Shown piece by piece: positions 45,104 to 56,033 of a stretch of 64,000 bases of DNA. Source of the stretch: Daedaleopsis sinensis (taxonomy: Eukaryota; Basidiomycota; Agaricomycetes; Polyporales; Polyporaceae); NCBI GenBank assembly GCA_033807695.1, contig CM066307.1:620001-684000 (forward strand), written 5' to 3'. How positions within the stretch are numbered: position 1 is the first letter of the stretch; each line of letters begins with the position of its first letter. Under the pieces are notes generated by a model. The model made no database searches. It was given only the letters and a program-made list of their open reading frames with translations, and was not told where the DNA came from. The position numbers were made by a program, and so were the translations under genes.

Positions 45104-46700
45104 CTAGGCGCGGGTACCACTACCACCCGTCTTCCTCTGCCGGATCCTCGCGGACGTGCGCGCAGGGACCTTCGCAGCAGGGACGACGGCGATACCTTCG
45201 AGCTTGGCCGCGACAACTTCAGCCAGCTTAGTCTCTACCGGCTTGTTCGACGGCTCCATCGGCGTGCCCACCCGGGTTTCGATGTCGGCTGACTCCGGGG
45301 ACCCCACAACCGTAGGAGATGGCGCGTTCTCCGCGTCCCCGTCTCCAATAGTGAAAGGCGGGAGGATGGAGGTCGGCGTCGGAATGGAGGCAGTGGTCTG
45401 GGGCGAAACTGCTGGGCTCTCAGCCTCCTGCACCGTGTCCTTCGGGGTCGCCTTCGTCTTCCCCGCTGTTGACCTCTTGGTGCGTTTCTTCGGCGCCCAT
45501 GCTCGCTTCCTCCGAGCCGCCTTCTTCGTCGGCGGAACGACGTCCACTGGGGCCTTCGCCTGCGACGGCTCGTCCTCCATCATTTCGACATCCACATCTA
45601 CCTCAAGCTCGGCCTCGATGGGCTCTTCAGCCACTTCCGTCGCCTCCTTGACTGTCTCGACGGGCGGGACACCCGCAGACTTGCGAAGTCGTTGCGACGT
45701 CCTCAAAGGCACGGAGGCCTCGCCTTCCGTCTTGCGACGCTTGGTTGCCTGATCGGCGCCCTCGTCTTGTGCGACGCGTTTGCGACTCGCGTCCGTGTCC
45801 CGAGTCTCTTTTCTGACCGCAGCCCTCGTTGGCCTCTTGGTCGATGGATGGGGGGTTCGGGGACGTCGGTGATGCTGGTACGTGCTGACCATTGCGATTC
45901 CGGAGGACTTGCAGACCCAAAGGAACCGAAGCTTGCTACACCGGGACGGGTTCTTCCGTGTAGACTCTGGAGTTGGTGGGTGGCACTCGTCGGCTGCCGC
46001 TCATAACGCTGAAAGAGGAGGAATACTCACCGACTACCTCTTCGATCATCTGCGCCGTCACCTGCTTGGAGTTCCTGGACCACAGCGCCCAGTGCACGTC
46101 CTGGCTCGGCTTGTCCGCGACGGAGAGCGCGGCGACCGCGAACAGCTCCTTCGCGTCCCAGCCTCGCACGCCGTGGTGGGTCGCGATGTCGCTCAGGACG
46201 TCTCCCCAGCTCATCTCCAGCATCTTCTCCTCCCATGCCCGCTGCGCCAGGTCCTCGGCGACCGCTTCCTCGTCCTCATCCTCCGGCCAGCCGTTCGTCC
46301 AGCCCATGCGCGGCTGCTCCACCTCCTTCACGACCTTTTTCTTAGGCTTCTTGCGCTGCGGCCTCTTCATCTCCTGGGAGTAGTCGGTGATGCGCCCCGC
46401 CAGCTCGTGCCTCCACCACGGCATCATGTAGTCCAAGTCCTGGGCGTGCCATGCGGCGTTGGCAGGATCGGAACGGTGGGCTTCCTCGGCCTGCCGGAGC
46501 TCTTTCAACTTCCGCGCGAGGTATGCACGTACGAGGGGGTGGTCCGCGGTGAGCACCTCGTTGATCCTCACGTGTGGTTGCGCGGGGAGTCGTGAAGAGG
46601 AAGGGATGGGCTTCCGTGGATGCGATCGCGACGTGGTCTGTGCGGGGTATGGACGGGCAGGTGCGGTGGTTGCTGTGGTCGACGGTTGTGTGGCTGGCAT
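45104..46700 (-). CDS. Uncharacterised basic, probably nuclear protein
   Basis: Two exons (46700-46031 and 45966-45104) join GTC G with AG TCT in phase for 510 residues. The start is MPATQPSTTATTAPARP. Residues about 45-220 look folded (HVRINEVLTADHPLVRAYLA, NAAWHAQDLDYMMPWWRHEL, MLEMSWGDVLSDIATHHGVR, VHWALWSRNSKQVTAQMIEE). Strong basic clusters (KRPQRKKPKKKVV, KKAARRKRAWAPKKRTKRS) suggest nuclear or nucleolar targeting. The rest is Pro/Glu/Thr-rich and ends IRQRKTGGSGTRA. No named domain is recognised. Confidence 0.75.
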
Positions 46701-48325
46701 GGTTGTGTGGTGGATGATAGTTAGGTGAGTGCGCACGATGTCTGGCTGTATATGTGCAGTGAGGGGATGTCCAGAAGGACGAGGGCTGGGATGATAGTCG
46801 TGTGGTGTGGAAGGTGGTAGATGGGTGTGGTGTCAAGAGGTGAGAGGGCGCAGACCGACGCGTGGGTGCAGCTTAAGTAGAGCTGCAGTGGGTACCGGTG
46901 GCCTGGTCTGCTAAAGCGCAAGGCTAAGCGGGCGGCGCACAAAGCAAGTGTCATTGCCCTCCCCGGCCCGGCCCCCCGTTAGCGCGTTTTGGGACGCGTT
47001 ATTTGTCTCTGTTGTGCCACGCGTCTTTAAAACATTATGATTGTCTTTGGGCCACCGCGTGCGTGACGGGGGTACCGTTCTTTGCGTATAGATCTTTTGA
47101 TCCTCCTCCTCACTAGTCAACTAGTCACTGGTCACTTCCTGCATTGCGCACTATTGTGCCTCTGGAGACTGACCTGTGACTAATTGACTCCTCGGTGTCG
47201 TGTAACAATGGACCGTGCATGATTTGTTGACAAGACATTTATACGTTTAGTTGTGGCAGTACGTTTTACTCTCGATGATACTCTGTGTGAACAGGCTGCT
47301 AACTGTTCTGTGGACGTAAGTGTGGTTTATAGGAGCATATCCGGACCTATGCAAATGTGCATCGCAATCAGCACTTGCTCCATGGCCTCTGATTGTGTGC
47401 TATGGAAGTAGGAGGCGAGCGCGCTAGCACAAAGTTTGCGACATGAAGATGGTCATACCGATGTGCAAGCACACCTGCCTGATCCCATTCGCTACCGCAC
47501 AGAGAGGCTCGCGATGAGCAGTGGCGAGCGGTCCGTGACAGTGCTTCCCAGTGCTCCCGACCCTCTTGCAGAACAGCCCAGGCCTAGCCTTCCGTGCATC
47601 ACTCGTTGTGTTGCTATGAATATACGAAGTACTCTTCAAGCCACCCGGCGGTTCGCCATCCGACAAGTAACTCATCAATGACCTCTAAGTTCGTACACAG
47701 CCCGTTCTCTCAGCGGCCACGGTCCCGCTAACCTTGACTTTGTTCGCTTTGCGCTCCGAGAGTCGGCTCATTCATATTCATTGATGCGACTCACCTGAAA
47801 CTATCATGCGGATTTGCAGTGGACTCGAATAGAGGACGTCCACGAGTCATAATGCCTATGATGTCCGGCGATAGGACGAAGCGAGTTGGGTAGACGAAGA
47901 ACATGCACCTCCGCAAATGGGTCACGATGCCGCAAGTTCATGTACGTGCCAATTTGATGAACAAATGGTCCGTTGGATATTCATGACTTATTACAGTACC
48001 AATTCTTCAGGGACGCAAACAACACTCCAAGTTGTGCCACGATTTCTGCCGATACGGACTTGAAGAGGGTGTAAGCACTGTTAGCCCCCAGTCACCTCTG
48101 TCGTCACTCGATTAGCCTGTGCATTGCCCCTCTCTTTCAGACCGCCACTCCGAGAGCTGATGGAATGAGGAGGCGTAGGCTATGTCGACCAAACCTTGTC
48201 CTGAACTGCACAGAATATCGCACACCGCTCCAAATGGGTACATATCGACTTCCGTCCTCGTCCGTCCGCTATCCATAGTTCTCACCTTCGCTCCAGCCCA
48301 CTGGCAGCCGCACACCACTCCGGGC
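46701..48325. other. Intergenic, about 1.6 kb
   Basis: Divergent region between a minus- and a plus-strand gene. Sequence from about 47.1 kb is AT-richer and has no supported frame. Confidence 0.45.
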
Positions 48326-50569
48326 ATGTCCTCTATCAGCGATACGTGAGTCCTACTGCCAGCTTCGCGCCTTCCATGCCTCGCTGACAGCATCCGCTGA
48401 TGTGGTTCAGAATGGGAACCCTCTTGGTCGGGGTCATCGTGTGTGCCGCGTACGTCAGCTGCGGCTCCTGGACATGCTTGCTAGCCGTCTCTGGATGAGC
48501 TCACTTACTTACCTACCAAATTGTTTCTGCCCAGTCTATGGGGAGGTACGTAGCAGTACTGTCTATATATTATTCCTCGCGATGCTGACGACCGTCCCGA
48601 CAGTCGCTCTTCTGCAGACCTACAATTACTACAACGTGTATCGATCAGATCATTTGCTCTTGAAGTTATTGGTACGCGATCTTGCATGTTCGCCTTGACT
48701 GATGAATTCTACCCATCTCACTAACAACTTTGAGAAAATTAGGTGGCGGTTGTATTTGCTACCGACACTGCCCATCAGGTATGCGCCTCCTCGACGATAT
48801 GGAATATCGCTGATTCTGACACCGTCTAGATCCTGATATCGTACAGTAGTAAGTCACATATTCACCGTGATTGAAAACCTCCTCACAAGAAATCCCCGAA
48901 GTACACGGGTACCTAATCGGGTGTTTCGGCGATATCGAGGCACTACTTAGACTGTCAAGGTACGTTCTTCCCTCCCTCGAGATGGAGCAATCATTCCAAC
49001 ACCCAAGTTCTCCTGACCCCGCTACGTCTCTGGTAGACCAATGGTCATCGAGATATTCTTCCAGGTCAGCAACTCGAGAGAGGATCACATGCAGGGGAGT
49101 GGGACTAACCCTATCATGTGTGCAGGTTGTGACAAGCTTCCTAGTACAATGGTGCGTTCGTTGTTCTACTTTGCTCTGCACGGTGAGCTGACCGAATGCC
49201 ATGCTCTAGCTTCTTCGCATACAGGATATGGACAGGTAAGTTCTGACTCGATGCAGCTCTCGTTAACTCCAGTCATGATGAGCAACCGCGCAGTCAACCA
49301 AGCAGTTAACCGAAACTTGAAGAAGAGATCATATTTCATCGTGCCCATGGTGAGAGTATAGCTCACGAACTTCGCAGTCAACACGATATTGATGAGCTCG
49401 CAACGTCATAGGTGGTATCAATCTTAGTCTGCTTAGGGATGTTCATAGGTGAGGGCAGGTCTACATTGAATTTCTCAATGTTTCGCGCTGACCATGACCA
49501 TGTTGGACGAACGTACAGCATACGGCGTCATCGCGTACGAGATTCTTCCCTGTACAGTGAACTTATACATAGGATGATTTACCGAGCTTCGTATAGGATA
49601 AAGGTCAAGACATTCGCCGAACTCGCACACATCAGGGTCAGTCGATGCTCATAACCACGACAGCATCATTGATACTCACAGCTGGGCTAAGAGGATCCCG
49701 ATTGTCGGGAGCGCATTCGTGTTGACCACGGACCTTACGATGTCGATGATGTTGTGTATAACCCTGCATCGTTCGCGCACAGGGCTGCAAAGGTCCGCTT
49801 TTCCGAGCTCCGTCTCCTTCAGGAAGAGCCCCCCCCCCCCCCCCCCCCCCCCCCGTACTAACGCACATACTTCCAGATCCGATCTACTCATCAACAAACT
49901 GGTGAGCCATACACTTCCTCCGTCGTCGGGACACGCAGAAGGCAGGCTCTTAACTACAATATACTTATATCAAGATCGTGTACACGGTCAACACCGGGCT
50001 ATTAACCAGGCGAGTATCCCCCCTTCTACGCATGCGTGGACCCGCCATTTACCTCACCGAGCACATTCACAGTGCTTGCGCACTGGCGTGCCTCGTTACG
50101 TTCCTCGCCCTTCCGGAGACCGACGCGTACATCGCTCTGTTCTTCCTCATCGGACGACGTAAGTGCTCGGCCATTTACTGCGTGCACCTGGCATAGTATG
50201 GCCCATGGAAGCTTCGAGCTCACGTCTTCGAATTTCCCGGCATGCACGGCAGTGTACTCAAACTCCTTCCTCGCGTCGCTCAACGCGCGGCACGACCTTC
50301 GCTGCCTCATCGATGCAGACGAAAACACCGTGTCCGTGTCTCTCGGCGGCGTGCGCGTAGAGCATGCCCCCGCACCTCGAGCTCGGGTACGTGCCACACA
50401 CTCACATAACGGGCGCAGAATCGCTCAGGACGTAGTCTCGGATATATATGTAGGGATGTGTCGTGGTCTCCGTGGACGGTGCAGACTTCGAGCTGTCGCT
50501 GGCGCGCACTTCGCCGCTGCGGGTGAGTGCTCGGTGCGTTTGCGCTGCTGTTCCGCGTCTTTACGCTGA
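48326..50569 (+). CDS. DUF6534-type seven-helix membrane protein
   Basis: Agaricomycete-expanded integral membrane family of unknown function. Many tiny exons join in phase: MSSISDT at 48326, MGTLLVGVIVCAA, an 11-nt micro-exon (48535-48545), VALLQTYNYYNVYRSDHLLL, VAVVFATDTAHQILISYS, HGYLIGCFGDIEALLRLS, MVIEIFFQVVTSFLVQCFF, AYRIWTVNRNLKKRSYFIV, VVSILVCLGMFIASYRI, KVKTFAELAHIR, RIPIVGSAFVLTTDLTMSMM, HRSRTGLQRSDLLINKLIVY, TVNTGLLTSACALACLVTFL, AYIALFFLIGRLYSNSFLA and LNARHDLR. That order and the HRSRTG, NTGLLT and LYSNSFLASLNAR signatures are typical. One intron appears to be GC-AG. One contains a 26-C tract (49829-49854). The C-terminal end after about 50385 is uncertain and may include another intron. 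Confidence 0.82.
48535..48545 (+). other. Eleven-nucleotide micro-exon of the DUF6534 gene
   Basis: TCTATGGGGAG lies between a CCCAG acceptor and a GTACG donor and supplies the residues linking the first helix to VALLQTYNYY in phase. Confidence 0.7.
49829..49854 (+). repeat. Poly(C) tract of 26 nt in an intron
   Basis: An uninterrupted run of 26 C directly precedes GTACTAACGCAC, which contains a good branch-point sequence, and a CCAG acceptor. The exact length may be an assembly approximation. Confidence 0.9.
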
Positions 50570-50759
50570 ATGCTGGATCGTGGATCGCTAGTTTGCAAGA
50601 CAGACAGACCCCGAGCAAGACATCGAGGAGCGTACTCTGAGCCGATGACGGGCCCGGGCCGGTTTCTGACTGTTGTGGATGCCTCAGCGCAACACGAGAA
50701 GCTAGGGACGTTGGGCATGTTCGCGCTGTCGGACCATGGCTAGGCCATCATCATTAAAC

Positions 50760-52378
50760 GCTCAAAGACGTTTTGTAGAGATATACCATGCTTCCCGGGT
50801 CTTCGCGTATATCTTGCTCTGGACCAGCGAAGGCGATGCTTGTACCAGGTGAAGAGGACAGACCAAGTCGCCTAATTCGGGCGAGCGACTGCAAGAAGGG
50901 CTGTCGAGTGAAGGTGCTGCGGCAGCGCCCGCCGCGCGTCCCTAAACGACTGCGAAGGACCCTCGTTTCGCGTCGGTGGTCACTTGGCCGCAGAGCCCGG
51001 ACCGCATGTGCATGTGAACATCTGCCCGAGCGTATGGGCCTACAGTATGCATGAGCATTGAGCTCGCAGCAAGGGCTAGACGGTCGGTCCCCGAGAATCC
51101 GAAGGCGGAAGTCAGCGGCGCCTTCGAGCGTCGCGCTTCTTCGAACTTCTCGACAGCGATAATCAGCAGCTGTCCGGATAGATGGGAGGATAGGTGCAGG
51201 GTCGTGCGAGCCAGAGCTGCGCTGGAGAAAGCTTCAGCGATCTGTCGAATGTCAGCATGTGAAGCTGTTAGTTCAGGGTCTGGGACTCACCTGCCAAGTG
51301 CTCGTGCCGTAGACCCGCTGTGTTGACGGCGCCACTGGGTCATGCAAGATCCGGAGTTGCAATTGCGCAAGTAAGAGTAGTCGCTGGTGCTTCGCTGGTG
51401 TGGCCGCTTCTGCTGCAGCCTTGGGGCTCGGATCTCTACGTACGTGACGTGGTCGGGGGGCGCTGTAAGTGACATCAGAGTCTGGATATACGGCTAGATC
51501 AGCACAGGCTGGGACATGTGCATGATCCCTCCGAAGTGTGCGATTGCCATGAGGCTTCGGGGTCCAGGGTAGTAAAACACCATGGCTGTCGTGGCAAAGA
51601 CGCCCATTTCCGAGTTGGATGGGGCCATGAGACCCTGGGTTGAGGAGCTGGCGGTTCGAAAACGATAAGTGACATAGCCTAATTGAAGACGCGAAATGTG
51701 ACAGCGGTTGAGCTCTAGCGGTGCTGGTGGGAGGATGAACGAGTTGATTGAGCATGCAGCCACTCGTCGACGCCATAGAGAGCACGAGCCGTAGCAAGGG
51801 AGACGAGAGCGACGTCGGGCTTCAAGTCTGTCGAGGGGTCGTGTGTGTAAGAGCCGTAGAGGTACTTAGGGTCGTTTCGGCAGAAGAAGACATCAAGACC
51901 GGTGTCAACAGGACTACGAAGAGTCTCGGGTAGCGCCGTCTTCAAGCGAGAGAATACGAGGTTGGAAGCGTTTATGAGGAGTTCGTAGCGGTACTTCTCT
52001 GGAAACGCATACATACTGCCTGTCATGAGCGCAAACCATTGATCGGACTGGCTATGCTACGTACTACTCTTCAAGGTGTTTGTGCAGTGTATTATCGGTG
52101 CAGAACTCCGTGCGAGCGTAAGTCAGACACTGTTGAAGGAGTTTGTCCGAATACTGCGCTGGGTCCTTGGCAACCAGACGCAGTAGATGTCGCAGGAGCT
52201 TATCCACGCTTGCCGTCTGGTGTCGTTTGAGATCGTGAGTGAGCCTTGGTGATACTCTTCGTTGACTTGCACTGGTGGCGAACGTTGAAGAGCCCACTGG
52301 GGTGTCTACAGTCCTGTCTCGCGTCGATGGTTGGCCGCCTGTGACTTGTTCTCTAGTATCTGTCATCATGGCAAGCAC
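50760..52378 (-). pseudogene. Degenerate or unusual gene, possibly FunK1-kinase-like N-terminus
   Basis: From about 52378, a frame containing KLLRHLLRLVAKDPAQYSDK and LTYARTEFCTDNTLHKHLEE joins, by a GTACGT intron, YMYAFPEKYRYELLINASNL, SRLKTALPETLRSP and LKPDVALVSLATARALYGV. This faintly recalls the N-terminal region of fungal FunK1-type proteins. Coding continuity is then lost after DEWLHA. Further fragments follow (MGVFATTAMVFYYPG, HDPVAPSTQRVYGTSTWQ, then IAEAFSSAALARTTLHLSSH), but no kinase motifs (HRD, DFG) were found. I call it a relic. A multi-exon gene of an unknown family is possible. Confidence 0.4.
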
Positions 52379-52779
52379 ACAGGGGCAGCGACTCTGCGAG
52401 GGCGAGATAGTCGTGGATGCGCCGGTCGAGATGCCTCAACTCAGCGCAGTCCGACCCTTGGGCTAGATATTAGGGAGTGACGCGAGATCAGCACCATGTA
52501 GTTGAACGCGATAGATAGGACAGCAGCGGGGTAGTACTTACTTGAAGTACCCTTACTGCCGCACACTGCCGCCGGCGCTTCTTGGACTTGTGGTCGCAGA
52601 TCGAGACGGTGCCGTCGCTCGAAGCTTGCTCGAATTCGAAGCCCACGGCCCCACGGAGGCGAAGGTGTCGTAGCTGCGGTCGTCAGGCGTCAGTACTTCA
52701 GTCAATGGGCGGCCAGTACGTACAGTGACGTATACGTACTCGGGAGTCGGCGCATGTACAGTGAGTTCCCTCTGGGACG

Positions 52780-53160
52780 GTGTACAGCATAGATATTCAG
52801 ATAGAGCTCAGTCTAGCGTCGGGGGTACATGATCCCCCCTCCGTTCATTGGGAGGTGCGCGAATGCCATGAGGCATCGGGGTGTTGTGGCACAGACGCCC
52901 ATTTCGGATGCCATGAGACAGCATGAGACCCGGTGCTGATGCCTAGGGAGGAGCTAGCGATTCAAGAGCGATAGCGAACATGGCTTGACTGAAGATGCGA
53001 GTGGAATTCTGCGGTTGAGCTCGGTGGGGAGCGGGGACGAGTTGATCGAGCGTGCAACCACCGCTTGAGGTGAAGATCGAGTTGGTTCACGAGGCGCGAC
53101 GGGTACTGCAGCTCGTCCGCTTCACGTAACGAGCAAATTTCAGACTTTGCTCCGACCACG
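52780..53160 (-). pseudogene. Second, decayed copy of the 51.5-51.8 kb segment
   Basis: About 300 bp resemble 51,490-51,790 at many positions: shared GCCATGAGGC-TCGGGG, AGACGCCCATTTC, GAGGAGCTGGCG/GAGGAGCTAGCG and GAGTTGAT-GAGC blocks, with indels and a different frame. It is a diverged segmental duplicate of the neighbouring relic. Confidence 0.6.
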
Positions 53161-53976
53161 TCTCTATCTGCTTGTGATCCTCGCCATGCATCTCGTAGAC
53201 ACCACGCATGTCTACTGCCAAACTTGGTCTGCGAGAACGGCTTCTATCTGTCGCGCGATTGGCTTCAGAGTCCACCTTCGATGATCCTCGCCTGCTCGAA
53301 ACGGCCGACGGTCGCGGAGACGGACATCGAGCTCAACTGCACCTCAGCTCCTTGCGCACTCGAGTCGCCAGCTACGGATGCTGGGACGGGGGAGAGAGAA
53401 CATATGATTGGGAAGGCGATGGGGGAAGCTGATAAGAGGCGGGGCACTGCCGGGGAAGTTAGAGTTCATGGACAAAGGACCGCCTTGAGGTGCGAATGGA
53501 CGGTGCACCTTCTTGTCGAGAACATTAATGGGCCAGCTATAGTATCCCGCTGTTCTCATGCTGCAGCGTGTCCCTTCGGCGTGTCTCCCTCCCTCGCGCT
53601 CCAGCTGCGGTAGCGTGCCAGCCAGCTGCCCTTCATAACCTCCAGGCTTCCTCCCCGCCCCGGCCCCATCCCTGATCTCTCTTCCCTTCCCTTGATAACT
53701 CGCCCCCGACGCTGCAATCTAAGGTTGCAAGAGCTCTACATACAACGTGCGTTGTCCGCTTTCACTTATCAAGCTTTCTATTCCTCTGCGGCGCGCTAAT
53801 CCGTCGCGTTGAAGCCAATGAGCCTACTCTTCCTCTCCCGACCATCACCACACTCCGGCCCTTCACGGTCGTTGGCCGACCCCTCACGCTCCCCGACGCG
53901 TATAAGGTGTGTGGCTGTCCACGCGACGACGGCTCGTGCCCTAACAACCCACTATCTTAGCGTGTGGCCACCCACC
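53161..53976. other. Intergenic, upstream of the large low-complexity protein
   Basis: Presumed promoter region. No supported coding frame. Confidence 0.4.
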
Positions 53977-56002
53977 ATGTACCAGCCACCACCCCGCATT
54001 CAAACCCACTTCTCGCAGCGAGAGGAATTGCCAGTGCGTATACTCATTAATCGCATAACTTCCTTTCCGTAATCCATCAACTCGTCCTATCATACTCCAG
54101 AAAGACCCAACTTACTGGGTCGACCGCGATCTCCTCACCTACGTCCGACTGCAATATCATCCCTCCGAAACGCATGAGCTGCGCGAGCTCATCCGCACCA
54201 ACCGACTGACCCCTTGCGCCCTCTGGTATCTCCAGACGGACCATGACGCGCTCGCAAGGTACGCCAAGATCGCGCTTCTGTCTCATGATTCTCATCCCCG
54301 TCGATTCTCACACGACCTCCAGCCTCACTGCGGAGGCATCGCTCCGCGCATTCATCCTCACCCTCGCACAGAGCATACAGCCTTCCGTCTCACCCACCAC
54401 CCCCCGCGTGAAGCACGTCCGCAGACTGTCGAAAGACTTCGAGAGTCCACCACCCCCGCCCCCGCCTCCGCCGCCCTCGCCACCGCTGCCTGAAGAACCG
54501 GAGATCGAGGAGGACGATGACGTCGCGGAGAGCGTCGTGAGCGACTGGGCTCTGGACGAGGTCTCCGAGGACGCGTTCGAGACGCACGATGCGCACGGGG
54601 CCGCGGCTGTGGACCCAGCCACAGACCTAGATCCAGACACAGACACGGGTGCGGCCACCACTGCACCCGCAGCAGACGGCGCCGCGCAGAACTCTCTCGG
54701 GCTCCACATCGACGGCCACGGCGACGGCGACAGCGCGGGCGACTCCCACCAGCAGCCCGCGGCAGGATCCCATGCCCAGCCGGCGCCCGCCGCGGATACG
54801 AATGGCGAGGATCTCATCCGCTTCGAGGACGAGCAGCCGCAGCAGCACGCGCCACTTCAGCCCACATCGACATCAACAGTAGCGCCATCATCGACATCGA
54901 CATCGACACCGGCAGACGCAGACGCAGACGCTGCGGGAGCCTCGCCCGAGACGGACAGCGCGGCCGCAGATCCTGGCGCGCACGTCCCAGGCGCGGCAGA
55001 AGCTAGCTCACAGTCGCACGTGCAGGAAGCCCCCGAGGAGCCCCCGGCTGTCGCTGCGATTCCGAAGGGCGACACACATATACACACGCACAGGCCCAGG
55101 CCCACGCCGAAGAGCACTGACGCGGATCCCCCTGTCCCCCTCGATAACGTCAGTGGGGGTGGTGCGGGCGATGACGACTCGTCGTCGGAGTCGTTCGCGT
55201 CGTTCCTTGAGGGCGATGCCGGCGCAGGCGATCCGCGCTTGCATTCCGATTTGCATTCCGGCCCCACCTTCAACTTCCCTGGGGCATTCGATGCCTATAA
55301 TCCGAATCCTTGGGGACGATCGACAGAGGAGGTTGATGTCAATACTGCGCCCGAGGTTCCAGCGCGAGAGGAGGGGCAGACGAACGCCCGCGGTTCGGAG
55401 CCTGAGCCTCCTGCCGAGTCCAATGTCGAGACGACAGAGGGGACGGGGACGGAGACGGAGACGAGGACAGAGACAGAGACGGTGTCAGCTCCTTCAGTGC
55501 GTACGGATCCCGAGCCAACACAAGGATCGACGACGCCCCAGCCAGACAAGTCTGAGGACCCCGCCGATCTGGGTCAGAAGAACGCAAGTGGCGAGCAGCC
55601 TGTGTCTAGTGCTGCTCCTGACACGACCACGACCACGACCACGACCACTCCCTCTGAGCCTGCCGTTGTGACTGACGCTACGTCCGCAACGGCGACCGAC
55701 TCCGCGCCCAAGGCCAACGCAGCGCCAGAGTCGACCGAACCAGAGCGACCACCGCAACCCCAGCTCGCGACCGTCTCTGACACAGACAGCAAGGATCGGT
55801 CCGCGCCGATCGTCAACCCCCTGCCGACCCCGCCTGCAGAGCCGTGGAGGACCCTGCCGAACGACGAGCACGAATCGCGTCCACGTCGGCTCGCTCCTGA
55901 TATGCGCCAGCAGTCGCCACAGCGTGAGGAGACGCCCAAGCCCGAGAGTAAGACCGGATTGGAGTCGACCACGGAGTCGGGGACTAGCGCCGCCACCGCT
56001 GT

Positions 56003-56033
<31 letters not shown>

